Origin: Volucribacter amazonae
GTDB taxonomy: Bacteria; Pseudomonadota; Gammaproteobacteria; Enterobacterales; Pasteurellaceae
Reading direction: 5' to 3'
DNA: 64,000 bases
Assembly (NCBI RefSeq): GCF_029783845.1
Contig: NZ_LWID01000001.1
Span: 1,302,001-1,366,000 of the forward strand
Shown here: positions 25,949 to 37,351 of the stretch, piece after piece
Numbering within the stretch: the first letter of the stretch is position 1
Layout of the letters: each line of letters opens with the position of its first letter
The notes under the pieces: generated by a model
The model's input: the letters and a program-made list of their open reading frames with translations, nothing else
Told to the model about the DNA's origin: nothing
The model's database searches: none
Translations under genes and position numbers: made by a program

Positions 25949-26680
25949 ATGGATACCGATGCACTTTTTATTCAAAAAATAGCCTTATTATCCCCCATTG
26001 AGGAAAATGATTTTGTTAATCGTTTTTATCCTCTTTATTTTGCAAAACCTATTACTCTGTTAATTGGCGATAATGGTGTGGGTAAATCAACTATTCTTGA
26101 ATCTTTAGCGGTGCATTTGGGTTGCCCTGCGGAAGGTGGCTCAAAAAACTTCAATTTTAAAACGGAAGATACTCATTTGGATTATTCTGCTAAATTAAGG
26201 GTAACCAAAGGCTATAAAAAAGCTCGAGATGTATTTTTTTATCGTTCAGAAACCTTTTATACCTTTATGAGTGAAATGCGTAAGTTAGATGCTGAAGTGT
26301 TGGGCGGAGCAAAAATTAATTGTCATTATGGTAATCAAGACTTGCATACCTTGTCCCATGGCGAGTCAATGAAAGCCTTATATCATCATCGTTTTTACCC
26401 TGAAAGTTTATATATTCTTGATGAACCAGAAGCCGCCTTATCCATACATAACCAACTTCAATTTATTGAGAAAATCATCAAGTTAAGTAGAATGGGCAGT
26501 CAATTTATTATTGCTACCCATTCGCCATTATTAATGCTTATGCCAGAGGTGGATTTATTACAAATTACCCCTCAAGGGATAAACAGGGTTAATTTTACTG
26601 AAACGGATATTTATTACCTTTATCGTGAACTTATGTCTGATAAAGGGGCGGATTATTTACAAAGTATTCTTAATCTTTAG
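25949..26680 (+). CDS. Predicted ABC-type ATPase (COG3910-like)
   Basis: This 243-residue stand-alone soluble ATPase has Walker A GDNGVGKSTILE near residue 40, an ABC-signature-like TLSHGESMKAL near residue 136, and Walker B LYILDEPEAALS. A switch-like IATHSPLLML lies near residue 195. The compact fold with little between the Walker motifs resembles COG3910 and the AAA_21/AAA_23 groups rather than a transporter ATPase. The cellular role is unknown. No toxin, nuclease or membrane partner is adjacent. It is framed by palindromic elements on both sides. Confidence 0.72.
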   Translation: MDTDALFIQKIALLSPIEENDFVNRFYPLYFAKPITLLIGDNGVGKSTILESLAVHLGCPAEGGSKNFNFKTEDTHLDYSAKLRVTKGYKKARDVFFYRSETFYTFMSEMRKLDAEVLGGAKINCHYGNQDLHTLSHGESMKALYHHRFYPESLYILDEPEAALSIHNQLQFIEKIIKLSRMGSQFIIATHSPLLMLMPEVDLLQITPQGINRVNFTETDIYYLYRELMSDKGADYLQSILNL

Positions 26681-26685
26681 CAATT

Positions 26686-26716
26686 AGCACGCCTTATTCT
26701 AAATTGAAACGACAAT
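26686..26716 (-). repeat. Terminal fragment of a Correia-like element
   Basis: Only a right-hand fragment (GCACGCCTTATTCTAAATTG followed by AAACGACAATA) survives, between the ends of two convergent genes. It lies immediately before the stop codon of the DUF606 gene. Confidence 0.5.
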
Positions 26717-26717
26717 A

Positions 26718-27641
26718 TTAGCCCTGCCGAATAAAGATAACGCCAACAAGTAACATTAATATCCCCAATAATTGAATAGGTTTAATTTTGCGTTGTGGTG
26801 CATTTAACAGAGCAAAATGATCAATAATTAATCCAGCTAAAATCATACCTAATAAAGTGGAGATGACGGTTTGCCCTGTACCAATTTGCGGAACAAGTAA
26901 GCTACAACCAAACACAAAAATGCCACCTAATAATCCCCCTGTCCAAACCCAAATCGGCATTTTACCAAAGGGTAATTGACCAAGTGTAGGCAATTTTCCT
27001 TGGTAGATGACCCATAATAATAAAATCAATGTTCCTACACTAAAAGAAACCCAAGCGGCTTGTAATGGCGATTGCAATAAATGTCCTAGCTCGCCATTAA
27101 TACTGGCTTGGGCAGCACTAAGCATACCTGCGATAATCCCTAAACTTCGCCATAACCAAATCATTTTATTTTGCTGAGTTGAGCGGATTAATTGACGTAA
27201 TTCAGGCAACACGACCGCACAAAAAATTCCACTTAGCACAAAAATAATCCCCAATAATTTCATTGCATTAATGGGGTGAGCTAAACTATTAAACCAACCA
27301 AATTGATCGATGATTAACCCCATAATAATTTGCCCTAAAATAGGCATAATGGCAGTTTGTAAGCCACCTAAATAGGGGAAAAGCAAAATATTGGTGGTTA
27401 AAGCTATCACGCCCAATGCTCCACCAATCCATACCCAATAAGGGAAATAGCTAAGGTGGCTAAATGATAACGCTGATGAATGAGGATAAAACCATAATAG
27501 CAAGGTTAAAAATAAAGTCCCTACGCTAAACGAAATAAGCGAGGCAACAAAGGGTGATTGACTATAACTACGCAAACAAGAGTTAATCAAGGTTTGTAAC
27601 GAAAGCCCCATACCAATCAGGATACCAAAAACTAATAACAT
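26718..27641 (-). CDS. DMT-superfamily transporter with two DUF606 (YdcZ) repeats
   Basis: This 307-residue membrane protein has about ten helices arranged as two homologous halves. The first starts LLVFGILIGMGLSLQTLINSCLRS and contains SFSVGTLFLTLLLW. The second starts IIAGMLSAAQASINGELGHLLQSP and contains SFSVGTLILLLW. Each half also has a PYWVWIGGALGV / PIWVWTGGLLGG and an IDQFGW / IDHFAL segment. Single DUF606 proteins are about 150 residues; this is the fused form. The substrate is unknown. Confidence 0.85.
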   Translation of the reverse strand: MLLVFGILIGMGLSLQTLINSCLRSYSQSPFVASLISFSVGTLFLTLLLWFYPHSSALSFSHLSYFPYWVWIGGALGVIALTTNILLFPYLGGLQTAIMPILGQIIMGLIIDQFGWFNSLAHPINAMKLLGIIFVLSGIFCAVVLPELRQLIRSTQQNKMIWLWRSLGIIAGMLSAAQASINGELGHLLQSPLQAAWVSFSVGTLILLLWVIYQGKLPTLGQLPFGKMPIWVWTGGLLGGIFVFGCSLLVPQIGTGQTVISTLLGMILAGLIIDHFALLNAPQRKIKPIQLLGILMLLVGVIFIRQG

Positions 27642-27772
27642 TGCTTTTACCTATTTTTTGTGATTTATGATTGCGTATTATTGATGATGAATGATGATTT
27701 GGCTAATTGTAAATGATGATATGAAATATTTATTTTGCTGATATGGTGGTATATTAAATTGGTTCTAAAATC

Positions 27773-27792
27773 CACTTTGTTTTAACAAAGTG
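27773..27792. promoter_or_regulatory. Perfect 20-bp palindrome upstream of the DUF606 transporter
   Basis: CACTTTGTT-TT-AACAAAGTG is a perfect inverted repeat about 130 bp upstream of the leftward transporter gene. It has no T-run typical of a terminator, so it could be an operator. The rest of the 27.64-28.06 kb gap holds one palindromic element and otherwise AT-rich sequence. Confidence 0.35.
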
Positions 27793-27873
27793 CTAAATTA
27801 TTGAAAAATATTCAGAAGTCAAATTAGCCTAACGATAAAACTATAAGTATCTAATAGATTAATTTTATCTAAG

Positions 27874-27979
27874 TATAGTCGTTCCACATTAAAATGATAC
27901 AGCGTTGGTACGCCTCGCCGTACTACTTGTACTGTCTTCGGCATACCGCCTTGTCTCATTTCAAATTGAAACGACTATA
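27874..27979 (-). mobile_element. Full-length Correia-like element downstream of the adhesin gene
   Basis: A 106-bp near-consensus copy in reverse orientation: TATAGTCGTTCCACATTAAA at the left, ACGCCTCGCCGTACTACTTG in the core, and TTTCAAATTGAAACGACTATA at the right. It lies about 85 bp after the adhesin stop codon. Confidence 0.88.
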
Positions 27980-28064
27980 AAAAACCTGCCCCTATCAAGT
28001 TGGTTTATCAACTGTTCAGGACAGATTTTTTGAAAAATCAGTTTAGGGTTTAATGATAATACAA

Positions 28065-31000
28065 TTAAAGCACTGTAATATCTGTATCAACTAAAATCTT
28101 ATAGTTACCGCTAGTATAAGTATAATAATCATTGCCATTATAACTAACAGTATCCTGCGATTTAGTTGCCTTAATACCAGAGTTCTCAAATTTAAGTGAG
28201 CCTTGATCTCCTGCAACAATCAGGTTAGCGGAAGTATCATTATCCAAATTAATTGATGAAGCATTATTAGTGATAGCCGCATTTGATAATGTTACTGCAT
28301 TTTTTGTGTCAGTTAACTTAATGATATCAAAACCATTGAAATTACTACCTAACGTTATAGTTGTAACATCTGACGAAATAACAACAGTATCAATGCCATT
28401 TCCGCCATTTACCTTACTGCTACCTCCCCAATATGAACCACCATGCACAATGAAAGTATCATCTCCATCACCTAAGTTAATAGTACCAGCTTCAAATCGA
28501 TTACCATCTCTCAAGATCACTGTATCATTACCTGTACCTAACTCAATAAATCCCTCTTTAAATACACCTTTTGCACCTGATGAACTGGAATTGACTGATT
28601 TATCATAACCCATGATATAGGTATCATCTCCTGCTCCTAATACAATACTGGTATATCTCTCTATTCCTCCAAGAATAAAGACATCATCACCAGCTCCTGT
28701 ATTAAAGGTCATTTGATTATTATCTGTAACAATGGAGTTTCGTAAATCGAACATGTCATTACCATTACCTGAATCAATACGACCTTGAACAAATTTGTAA
28801 CCTGTACCGCCAGTAGATGTTACCAAGTTATTACCATCGCCTAAATTTACATAGTTAATATTCGTGGTTATTGTTGTTTTTGTACCATCACCCGATGCCG
28901 AATTAACTGTTAATTGACGATTATCGCCAGTCCAGTCCATTCTATTCTTGTTCCAATTATCATTGTTGTTAATAAAAGCTAATGTATCGCTTTCATCTCC
29001 AAAATAGATAGTAGAACCGTTATGGATACCACCGATTTCAAGTACATCACTACCGCCACCCATATTAATCGTTGACATTTCACGTAAACGGTCATAAATC
29101 AACAAGGTATCATTACCTGATCCCATATTAATGGTGGCTCTATTTTGTACTCCACCGTCCGAGCTATTACCATTACCAATAACCACATAGTCATCACCAG
29201 CCCCAGTATTTAACACAGCTCCTGTACCATCAAAGTTTTTCTGGAAGAAAATAACATCATCATCGCTACTTGTTGGTACCGCATTACCTCCTCCTACTAA
29301 CTTAGCTCCACTTACCGTAGAACTATTAAACCATCCTTTAATTTGAGTAGTAACTATCTGTGGTGCCGTAATAGTTCTCGTACTGGAATCCCCATTTACA
29401 TTATATAAGGTTACCGTAACTTTACTTTCTGGTTTTAATGTTCCAGCATTAAAAATAAAACTACCTGTTTCTTTATGTACCTCTCCAGCAGGGAAATAAT
29501 CTGAACTAGAGACCCAGAACCAGTCATTAGTTCCTCTAATAATACTCGATGTTTTTTGTGAGCCATCAGCCGTAGTATATTTAGCGACTAATAACGACCC
29601 AGGTTCAAAGCTATTAGGATTTTGAGGACCAATTAATAACTTACCATTCTGATTTGGTGGCATTGCCATAATAATATTTGGCGGTGTAGTATCCACTGTA
29701 ACAGAAATCGTTGAAGAATAAGCGGTATCGCCTCCTTTAGTCGCAACTGTACGATAATAATACGTCCCATCTGGTAAATTAACTTGTTTGGTATCAGTAT
29801 CACTCCAAGTAGTACCATCTCGGCTAATTTGATATTTAATATCAGCCCCAACTTTATTGCTCATACCTTCCAAATCAAAGGTATTATCTTTGGTTACTCG
29901 ATCTTGTAAAGTCGTCGTATAAGCAGCTTTTTCTGATGAATAAGGTGCATCAGCGCTATAACCTGTATCATCAAATTCAGCAAGTGTAATTGTCGCTGTC
30001 AACGAAGTATTTACCGTAACTGCTGTTGGTTCTGATGGATTACCTGCTTTATCTGTTGCAATAACAGTTAATTGCGTCTCATTTGGTTGTGCTGGATCTA
30101 ATTTCGCTTCATACTCACCCGTTACAGCATCAGCTTCCGCTGTTCCTACTACCGTTCCATCAGCTAATTTAACTGTTACCGTACTACCCGGCTCTGCGGT
30201 ACCTTTAACTGTTTGTGAATCATCTTCATTAATCACTATATTCGCCGTTGGTTTCTCCGGTGGCGTAGTATCAGGGTTGTCCCCAGCTTTAACAGTTTTA
30301 GGCTCAAGTGTTGTATTATCACTAGAATCTGTTGCTGTTGCACTTACCGTTGAACCATCCGCTACGGCTGTTGCTGGAATTGTAATAACACCACTTGATG
30401 AATCAATAGTTACGGTATTATCATCTACAGGTTCTATAATTTTCCAACCATTATCTTCTTTAGTTGCTACAACTTTCTTCGTTGTTTGATCAGTTTCATC
30501 AGTATATTCAACAGTAACCGTCTTCACATCTTCATCTTTCGGCGGTGTTACTGTTACTGAGCCATCATCTTTTGCCGTTAATTCTGGTGCAGCTGGTGGC
30601 GTAACATCTTTATTCTCAGTCGCTATCGCTGTTGCTGGGTCTTTTGTCGTATTACCACTCTCATCTGTTGCAAAGCCTTTCACTGTTGAATTATCTTTTA
30701 CGGCTGTAGCTGGGATTGTAAATACTCCTGAGCTATCTACTGTTAGTGTAACACCATCAGTTGTCGGCTGCTGACTAATAGTCCATGTCTCTCCATCTTT
30801 AGTGGCTACCACAGTCTGGTTCTGATTTTGCTCATCAGTATATTCAACCGTAACTGTTTTAACATCAGCATCAGTTGGAGGAGTAACTGTTACTGAACCA
30901 TCAGCATTTGGCGTTAAACCCGGCGTAGCTGGAGCTTGAGTATCTACCGTAACCTCCTCTGCATCAGATTTATTATTGGCTTCATCTGTAGCAGTTACTG

Positions 31001-34000
31001 ACAATTTAGTACCATCAGCTTGAGTTGGAATTTCTGTCTTATAATTACCATCAGCATCCGCTGTTGTTATTACTGTTTGGCTATCCGGTAAAGTAACTGT
31101 TACTTTCGCATTTGCTTCCGCTTCGCCTTCTACATATTGTGTTCCATTATCAACAACAAATTTGGCTGTTGGCTGAGCTGGTGGTGTCATATCACTATCT
31201 ACTTTTGCAGTAATTTCATCAGATTTAGTCTGTCCATCACTACTTTTCGCTGTAGCTGTTACTGTTGATTCATCTTTTACTGCTCCTGATGGGAGTGTAA
31301 TAACCCCTGAAACAGGATCAACACTTACTGTAGAACCATCTGTCGGTTGAGTAATCTCCCAACTATCGCCAGTTTTAGTTGCTGTAACAGTTTGAGTTTT
31401 CCCATCTTCATCCGTATATTGCACCTCCATTGATTGCACATTACCTTCTGTTGGAGGAGTAATTACCACAGAACCATCTTCCTTAGCATCAAAACTAGGT
31501 TTACCAAGCTCAGTTGTCGTTGATTGACTTTCATCTTGTCCACTCTCAGTAGTTGCACCTGAAACAGGATTATCTGATATGGTTTCTTCTTTCTGAGCCT
31601 CATCTTGTTGCTCACCAGTTTGATCTGCTTTTGGCTCTTCCTCACCTTGATCATTACCATCAGTAGAACCCTCTGAAGAGTCAGTTGCTGAATCTTTAGC
31701 GTCTTCGGACTCTTTTTCGCTTTCTTTTTCTGCTTGCGTTTCCTCTGTAGGTTGAGTTTCTGTACTACCTGTTTCAGAACCAGCATTATCGCCTTGTTGC
31801 TCTGATCCATCTTGTCCATCTGTTGATGTACCAGCCTCTGGCGTTTGTTCTTTCTCAGACGCTTGTGGATCACTTTCTTCTACAGGATCTGTACTATTTC
31901 CACTTTGTTCTGACTCATCACCATCAGATTTACCAGATTCCTCTGTTGGTGTTGTTTCAGTTTGTTGCTCATTCTCCGAAGTCGAAGTACCTTCCGTAGG
32001 CTCACTTGATTCCTGTTTAGCCTCTTCTTCATCTTTACCATTTTCAGTGGTTGCAGATTCTTCCTCTGCATCTTTCTCCGAGTCATCTGTTATTGCTTTC
32101 GTTGTATCCGCTTTTGCTTCAACTGTATCCGAAGATGTCTCATTATCTGCACCTTTAGCCTCTGCCGTTACAGTAGAATTATCTTTAACAGCTTCTGCTG
32201 AAAGCGTAATAGCACCAGAGATAGAATCAACACTCACACCTGATGGACTATCTGTAGATTCGCTAATCGCCCAGCTACCATCTGTTTTAGTTACCGTAAC
32301 TGTCTGAGGATTATCTGATTCATCCGTATAAGTAACTTTTACTGATTGTACATCACCTTGACTTGGCGGAGTAATTACTACTGAGCCATCATCTTTAGCA
32401 TCAAATGTCGGTTTCCCAAGTTGTGCTTCAGTTGTTTCAGAATCAGTTTCACTTCCAGATTCACTATTTTCTGGTGTTTTATCTTCTTCCTCTGACTGCT
32501 TCGTTTCCTCTTCATCTGTTGACGTAGGGTTACTACCCGCTGTATATGTAACAGGTTCTGTAGTATTACCACTTTCATCTGTTACCGTTGCTATTACCGT
32601 TGAACCATCTTTCACTTCAACAGCAGGAAGTGTAATTTTACCTGTTGTTTCATCAACACTCACAACCGTTTCATCTTCAGGGCTGGTTATTTTCCACTTG
32701 CCCTCTTCCTTGGTTGTTACAACGGTTTTCTCCTGCCCATTAGTTTCATCAATATATTTCACAGTAACCGATTTCACATCCGTATCTGATGGAGGTGTAA
32801 TTTCTACCGATCCTTCATTGTCTGTAAACTCTGGCTGTGCTGGTGCTTTAGCATCTACAACCGCCTCTGTTTTTTGAGATTCATTATCTGCTGCATCCGT
32901 AGCTGTTACACTAATTTTTTCTCCATCTTCTTGAGCGGGGATTTCTACACTATATTTACCCTCAGAATCAGCTACCACTGTTACTGTTGTCGTATCTGGT
33001 AATGTTACCGTTACTGTGCTATTTGGCTCAGCTTCTCCACTTACCACTTGTTTAGTCTCATCCCCCTCTTTGGCACTTACTGTAGCTGTTGGTGCCGATG
33101 GTTCAGTCGTATCTGGTGCAGTCAATGAAATCGGTTGAGATTCACTATCTTCGCCTTCATTGATTGTTACAGTTATTGTTTCACCATTAGTTAAAGCAGG
33201 ATCTAAAGACACACTAAATTTGCCCTCATCATCTGCAATAGCTATACCAATCACTTCTTCATCATTTTTAACAACCACAACCGCATTAGGCTCTGTTTTA
33301 CCTACAACACTTGAACCATCGCCTGATACTTCCATTCCTACTGGATTATCCGTTTTAGCAACCACTTTCGCTGCACTCACTTCTTCATCTGAGGTGCTGT
33401 TGTTATTGGTATCTGTCGCTGTAGCGGTTACTTCTGTACCATCTTTCACTGCTTCCGCTGGAATAGTCATGACTCCTGTGTCTGCATCAATCGTAACAAC
33501 CTCTTCACTTTCTGGAGATGTGATTGACCATTTACCATCTTCACCTTTTGTCGCAACCACTGTCTGCTCTTGACCTTCGCTATCAGTGTATTTCACTGCC
33601 ACTGAGGCCACATCTTTATCTGTTGGCGGTGTTACTGTTACGGAACCATCAATTTCTGCCACTAATTCTGGGGCTGCTGGAGCTGTAGTATTTGGAGCGG
33701 TCAATGCCGTTTGAGTATCTTCCTCTTCGCCATCAACGACTACTGTAATTTTTTCACCATTGGTTAAAGCTGGCTCTAACGGTATATTGAAGTGACCATT
33801 TTTATCCGCAGTTTCCTGTCCGATAATATTACCTTCATCATCTTTAACAACCACAACCGCATTAGGCTCTGTTTTACCTACAACACTTGAACCATCACCT
33901 GATACTTCCATTCCTGCTGGATTATCCGTTTTAGCAACCACTTTCGCAGCACTCACTTCTTCATCTGAGGTGCTGTTGTTATTGGTATCTGTCGCTGTAG

Positions 34001-37000
34001 CGGTTACTTCTGTACCATCTTTCACTGCTTCCGCTGGAATAGTCATGACTCCTGTGTCTGCATCAATCGTAACAACCTCTTCACTTTCTGGAGATGTGAT
34101 TGACCATTTACCATCTTCGCCTTTTGTCGCAACCACTGTTTGCTCTTGACCTTCGCTATCAGTGTATTTCACTGCCACTGAGGCCACATCTTCATCTGTT
34201 GGCGGTGTTACTGTTACGGAACCATCAATTTCTGCCAGTAATTCTGGGGCTGCAGGGGCTGTAGTATTTGGAGCGGTCAATGCCGTTTGAGTATCTTCCT
34301 CTTCGCCATCAACGACTACCGTAATTTTTTCACCATTGGTTAAAGCTGGCTCTAACGGTATATTGAAGTGACCATTTTTATCCGCAGTTTCCTGTCCGAT
34401 AATATTACCTTCATCATCTTTAACAACCACAACCGCATTAGGCTCTGTTTTACCTACAACACTTGAACCATCACCTGATACTTCCATTCCTGCTGGATTA
34501 TCCGTTTTAGCAACCACTTTCGCAGCACTCACTTCTTCATCTGAGGTGCTGTTGTTATTGGTATCTGTCGCTGTAGCGGTTACTTCTGTACCATCTTTCA
34601 CTGCTTCCGCTGGAATAGTCATGACTCCTGTGTCTGCATCAATCGTAACAGTTTCTTCGCTTTCCGGTGAAGTGATTGACCATTTGCCATCTTCGCCTTT
34701 TGTCGCAACCACTGTTTGCTCTTGACCTTCGCTATCAGTGTATTTCACTGCCACTGAGGCCACATCTTCATCTGTTGGCGGTGTTACTGTTACGGAACCA
34801 TCAATTTCTGCCAGTAATTCTGGGGCTGCAGGGGCTTTCGCATCAACGATTAATGACGTTTCTTCTGATTGATTACCTGCTTTATCTGTCGCAGTAACTT
34901 TAATCTCAGCTTCATTTACTTGTGCTGGAATATCAACACTGTAATTACCCTCTTCATCTGCTGTGGTCGTTACCGTATCGCCATTTGGTAAGGTAACAAT
35001 TACAGTACTACCTGCCTCCGCCGTACCTTCAACGGTTTGCGTGTTTTCATCTTTGGCTGCTACTTGGGCTGTTGGTGCTTCTGGGGCTTTGGCATCTACA
35101 GTTGATAAAGCTTCCTCTGATTTATTACCTGCTTTATCTGTCGCAGTAACTTTAATCTCAGCTTCATTTGCTTGTGCTGGAATATCAACACTGTAATTAC
35201 CCTCCTCATCTGCTGTGGTTGTTACCGTATCGCCATTTGGTAAAATAACAGTTACAGTACTGTCTGCCTCCGCTGTACCTTCAACGGTTTGCGTGTTTTC
35301 GTCTTTTGCTACCACCTCCGCGGTCGGTGCATTAGGTGCTACTGCATCCACTTCCGCAACACGTTCTGGCGATCTATTACCATTTTCATCTTCTGCCACT
35401 ACTTTTATTTCTGCACCATCTTGCTGTGCTGGAATATCTACGCTGTAGTTACCATTCTCATCGGCTATTGTGGTTACCGTTTCGCCATTCGGTAATTCTA
35501 CAACCACCTTTTTGCTCGGCTCGACCTTACCCTCTACAGTTTGGGTATCATCATCTTTTGTGATAACCTCTGCCGTTGGCATACTCGTATCTACTGTTGC
35601 TACCGCTTCCTCTGATTTATTCCCTGCTTTATCTGTTGCAGTAACTTTAATCTCAGCTTCATTTACTTGTGCTGGAATATCAACACTGTAATTACCTTCT
35701 GCATCTGCTATGGTTGTTACCGTATCGCCATTTAGTAAGGTAACGGTTACGGTGCTACCTGCCTCCGCCGTACCTTCAACGGTTTGCGTGTTTTCATCTT
35801 TGGCTACTACTTGGGCTGTTGGTGCTTCTGGGGCTTTAGCATCTACAGTTGATAAAGTTTCCTCTGATTTATTACCTGCTTTATCTGTCGCAGTAACTTT
35901 AATCTCAGCTTCATTTACTTGTGCTGGAATATCAACACTGTAATTACCCTCTTCATCTGCTGTGGTCGTTACCGTATCGCCATTTGGTAAGGTAACAATT
36001 ACAGTACTACCTGCCTCCGCCGTACCTTCAACGGTTTGCGTGTTTTCGTCTTTGGCTACTACTTGGGCTGTTGGTGCTTCTGGGGCTTTAGCATCTACAG
36101 TTGATAAAGCTTCCTCTGATTTATTCCCTGCTTTATCTGTCGCAGTAACTTTAATTTCTGCTTCATTTACTTGTGCTGGAATATCAACACTGTAATTACC
36201 CTCTGTATCTGCTGTGGTTGTTACCGTATCGCCATTTGGTAAAATAACAGTTACAGTACTGCCTGCCTCCGCTGTACCTTCAACGGTTTGCGTATTTTCG
36301 TCTTTTGCTACCACCTCCGCGGTCGGTGCATTAGGTGCTACTGCATCCACTTCCGCAACACGTTCTGGCGATCTATCACCATTTTCATCTTCTGCCACTA
36401 CTTTTATTTCTGCACCATCTTGCTGTGCTGGAATATCTACGCTGTAGTTACCATTCTCATCGGCTGTTGTGGTTACCGTTTCGCCATTCGGTAATTCTAC
36501 AACCACCTTTTTGCTCGGCTCAACCTTACCCTCTACAGTTTGGGTATCATCATCTTTTGTGATAACCTCTGCCGTTGGCATACTCGTATCTACTGTTGCT
36601 ACCGCTTCCTCTGATTTATTCCCTGCTTTATTTGTTGCCGTTACTTTTACTTCGGTTTCATCTGCTTGCGCTGGAATATCTACACTGTAATTACCATTTT
36701 CATCGGCTTTCGTCGTAACGGTATCACTATTTGGTAATGTTACGATAATGGTACTTTCTGGCTCTGCTGTACCAGACACTATTTGATGGGTTTCATCTTT
36801 AGTCAACACTTGTGCCGTTGGTTTTTCTGGGGCTGTAATATCTACTATCGCTGGCGTAATATCTGATTTATTATTCGCCTTATCCGTTGCCGTTACTTTC
36901 ACTTCAGCTTCATCTGCTTGTGCTGGAATATCAACACTGTAATTACCTTCTGCATCTGCTATGGTTGTTACCGTATCGCCATTTGGTAAGGTAACGGTTA

Positions 37001-37351
37001 CGGTGCTACCTGCCTCCGCTGTACCTTCAACGGTTTGCGTGTTTTCATCTTTGGCTACTACTTGGGCTGTTGGTGCTTGTGGTGCGACTGCATCTACCGT
37101 TACTGACGTTGATTGTGATTCATTACCTGCTTTATCTTTTGCAGTAACGGTTATTTCGCTATTATCTGTTTGAGATGAAATATCTACACTGTATTTACCT
37201 TCAGCATCTGCTGTTGTGGTTACAGTTTCACCATTTGGAAGGGTTACAGTAACTGTGCTACCTGTTTCGGCATTACCACTGACTGTTTGTGTTGTTGTAT
37301 CTTTCGTTGTTACTGTGGCTGTTGGAGCATCTGGCGAAATATTATCCGATT
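28065..37351 (-). CDS. Giant Bap-like repetitive adhesin, main part (out of frame with its start)
   Basis: This open frame of nearly 3,100 codons has no start of its own. It continues the N-terminal fragment at 37310-37861 if the C8 tract at 37352-37359 gains one C. Reading from the tract: about ten Ig-like domains of 84 residues (TVEGTAEAGSTVTVTLPNGDTV type), three 192-residue repeats, further Ig-like domains, a Glu/Ser/Thr-rich linker, more Ig-like domains, then a Gly/Asp-rich region (GAGDDYVVIG, GSGNDTLLIY, GDGDDTFIVHGG) like the calcium-binding rolls of type I secreted proteins. The C-terminus fits a type I secretion target. The role would be surface adhesion or biofilm formation, inferred from architecture. 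No secretion genes lie nearby. Confidence 0.82.
31510..32130 (-). other. Acidic low-complexity linker inside the adhesin
   Basis: About 200 residues made almost only of Glu, Ser, Thr, Gln, Asp and Gly (for example EEESATTENGKDEEEAKQES and ESEKESEDAKDSATDSS) interrupt the Ig-like series. A shorter one (EEETKQSEEEDKTPENSESG) lies near 32400-32530. Both precede near-identical LGKPTFDAKDDGSVVITPPS / LGKPSFDAKEDGSVVITPPT starts, so linker and domain seem duplicated together. The linkers are expected to be flexible and highly negatively charged. Confidence 0.75.
33260..34838 (-). repeat. Three tandem 576-bp (192-residue) repeats in the adhesin
   Basis: An identical landmark (ACTCACTTCTTC on the plus strand) recurs at 33375, 33951 and 34527, a period of 576 bp. 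The copies are nearly identical at DNA level over most of their length. Each encodes an SVTVTPPTDEDVASVAVKYT domain plus a GMEVSGDGSSVVGKTEPNAV domain. Such repeats can expand or shrink by recombination and may be collapsed in short-read assemblies. Confidence 0.88.
34850..37080 (-). repeat. Tandem 84-residue Ig-like repeats with a 999-bp higher-order period
   Basis: Units of about 252 bp encode the repeated Ig-like domain. Sequence at 34963, 35215 and 35470 recurs at 35962, 36214 and 36469, a 999-bp period, so a block of four domains was duplicated as a whole. Copies differ by few bases. One domain type with the motif KKVVVELPNGETV occurs once per block. Confidence 0.88.

Noticed and set aside
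31463..32578. Lys/Gln-rich open frames overlapping the adhesin linker in another frame
   Set aside because: Their composition is the frame-shifted reading of the Glu/Ser/Thr-rich linker; no start signal or domain supports them.
33160..36690. Many open frames of 65-140 codons on the plus strand opposite the adhesin
   Set aside because: They are antisense shadows of the repeats: they recur with the 252, 576 and 999-bp periods and encode no recognisable protein.
28065..37350. CRISPR-like appearance of regular repeats
   Set aside because: The repeats are long, in frame and protein-coding, without short spacers; no cas genes are nearby.
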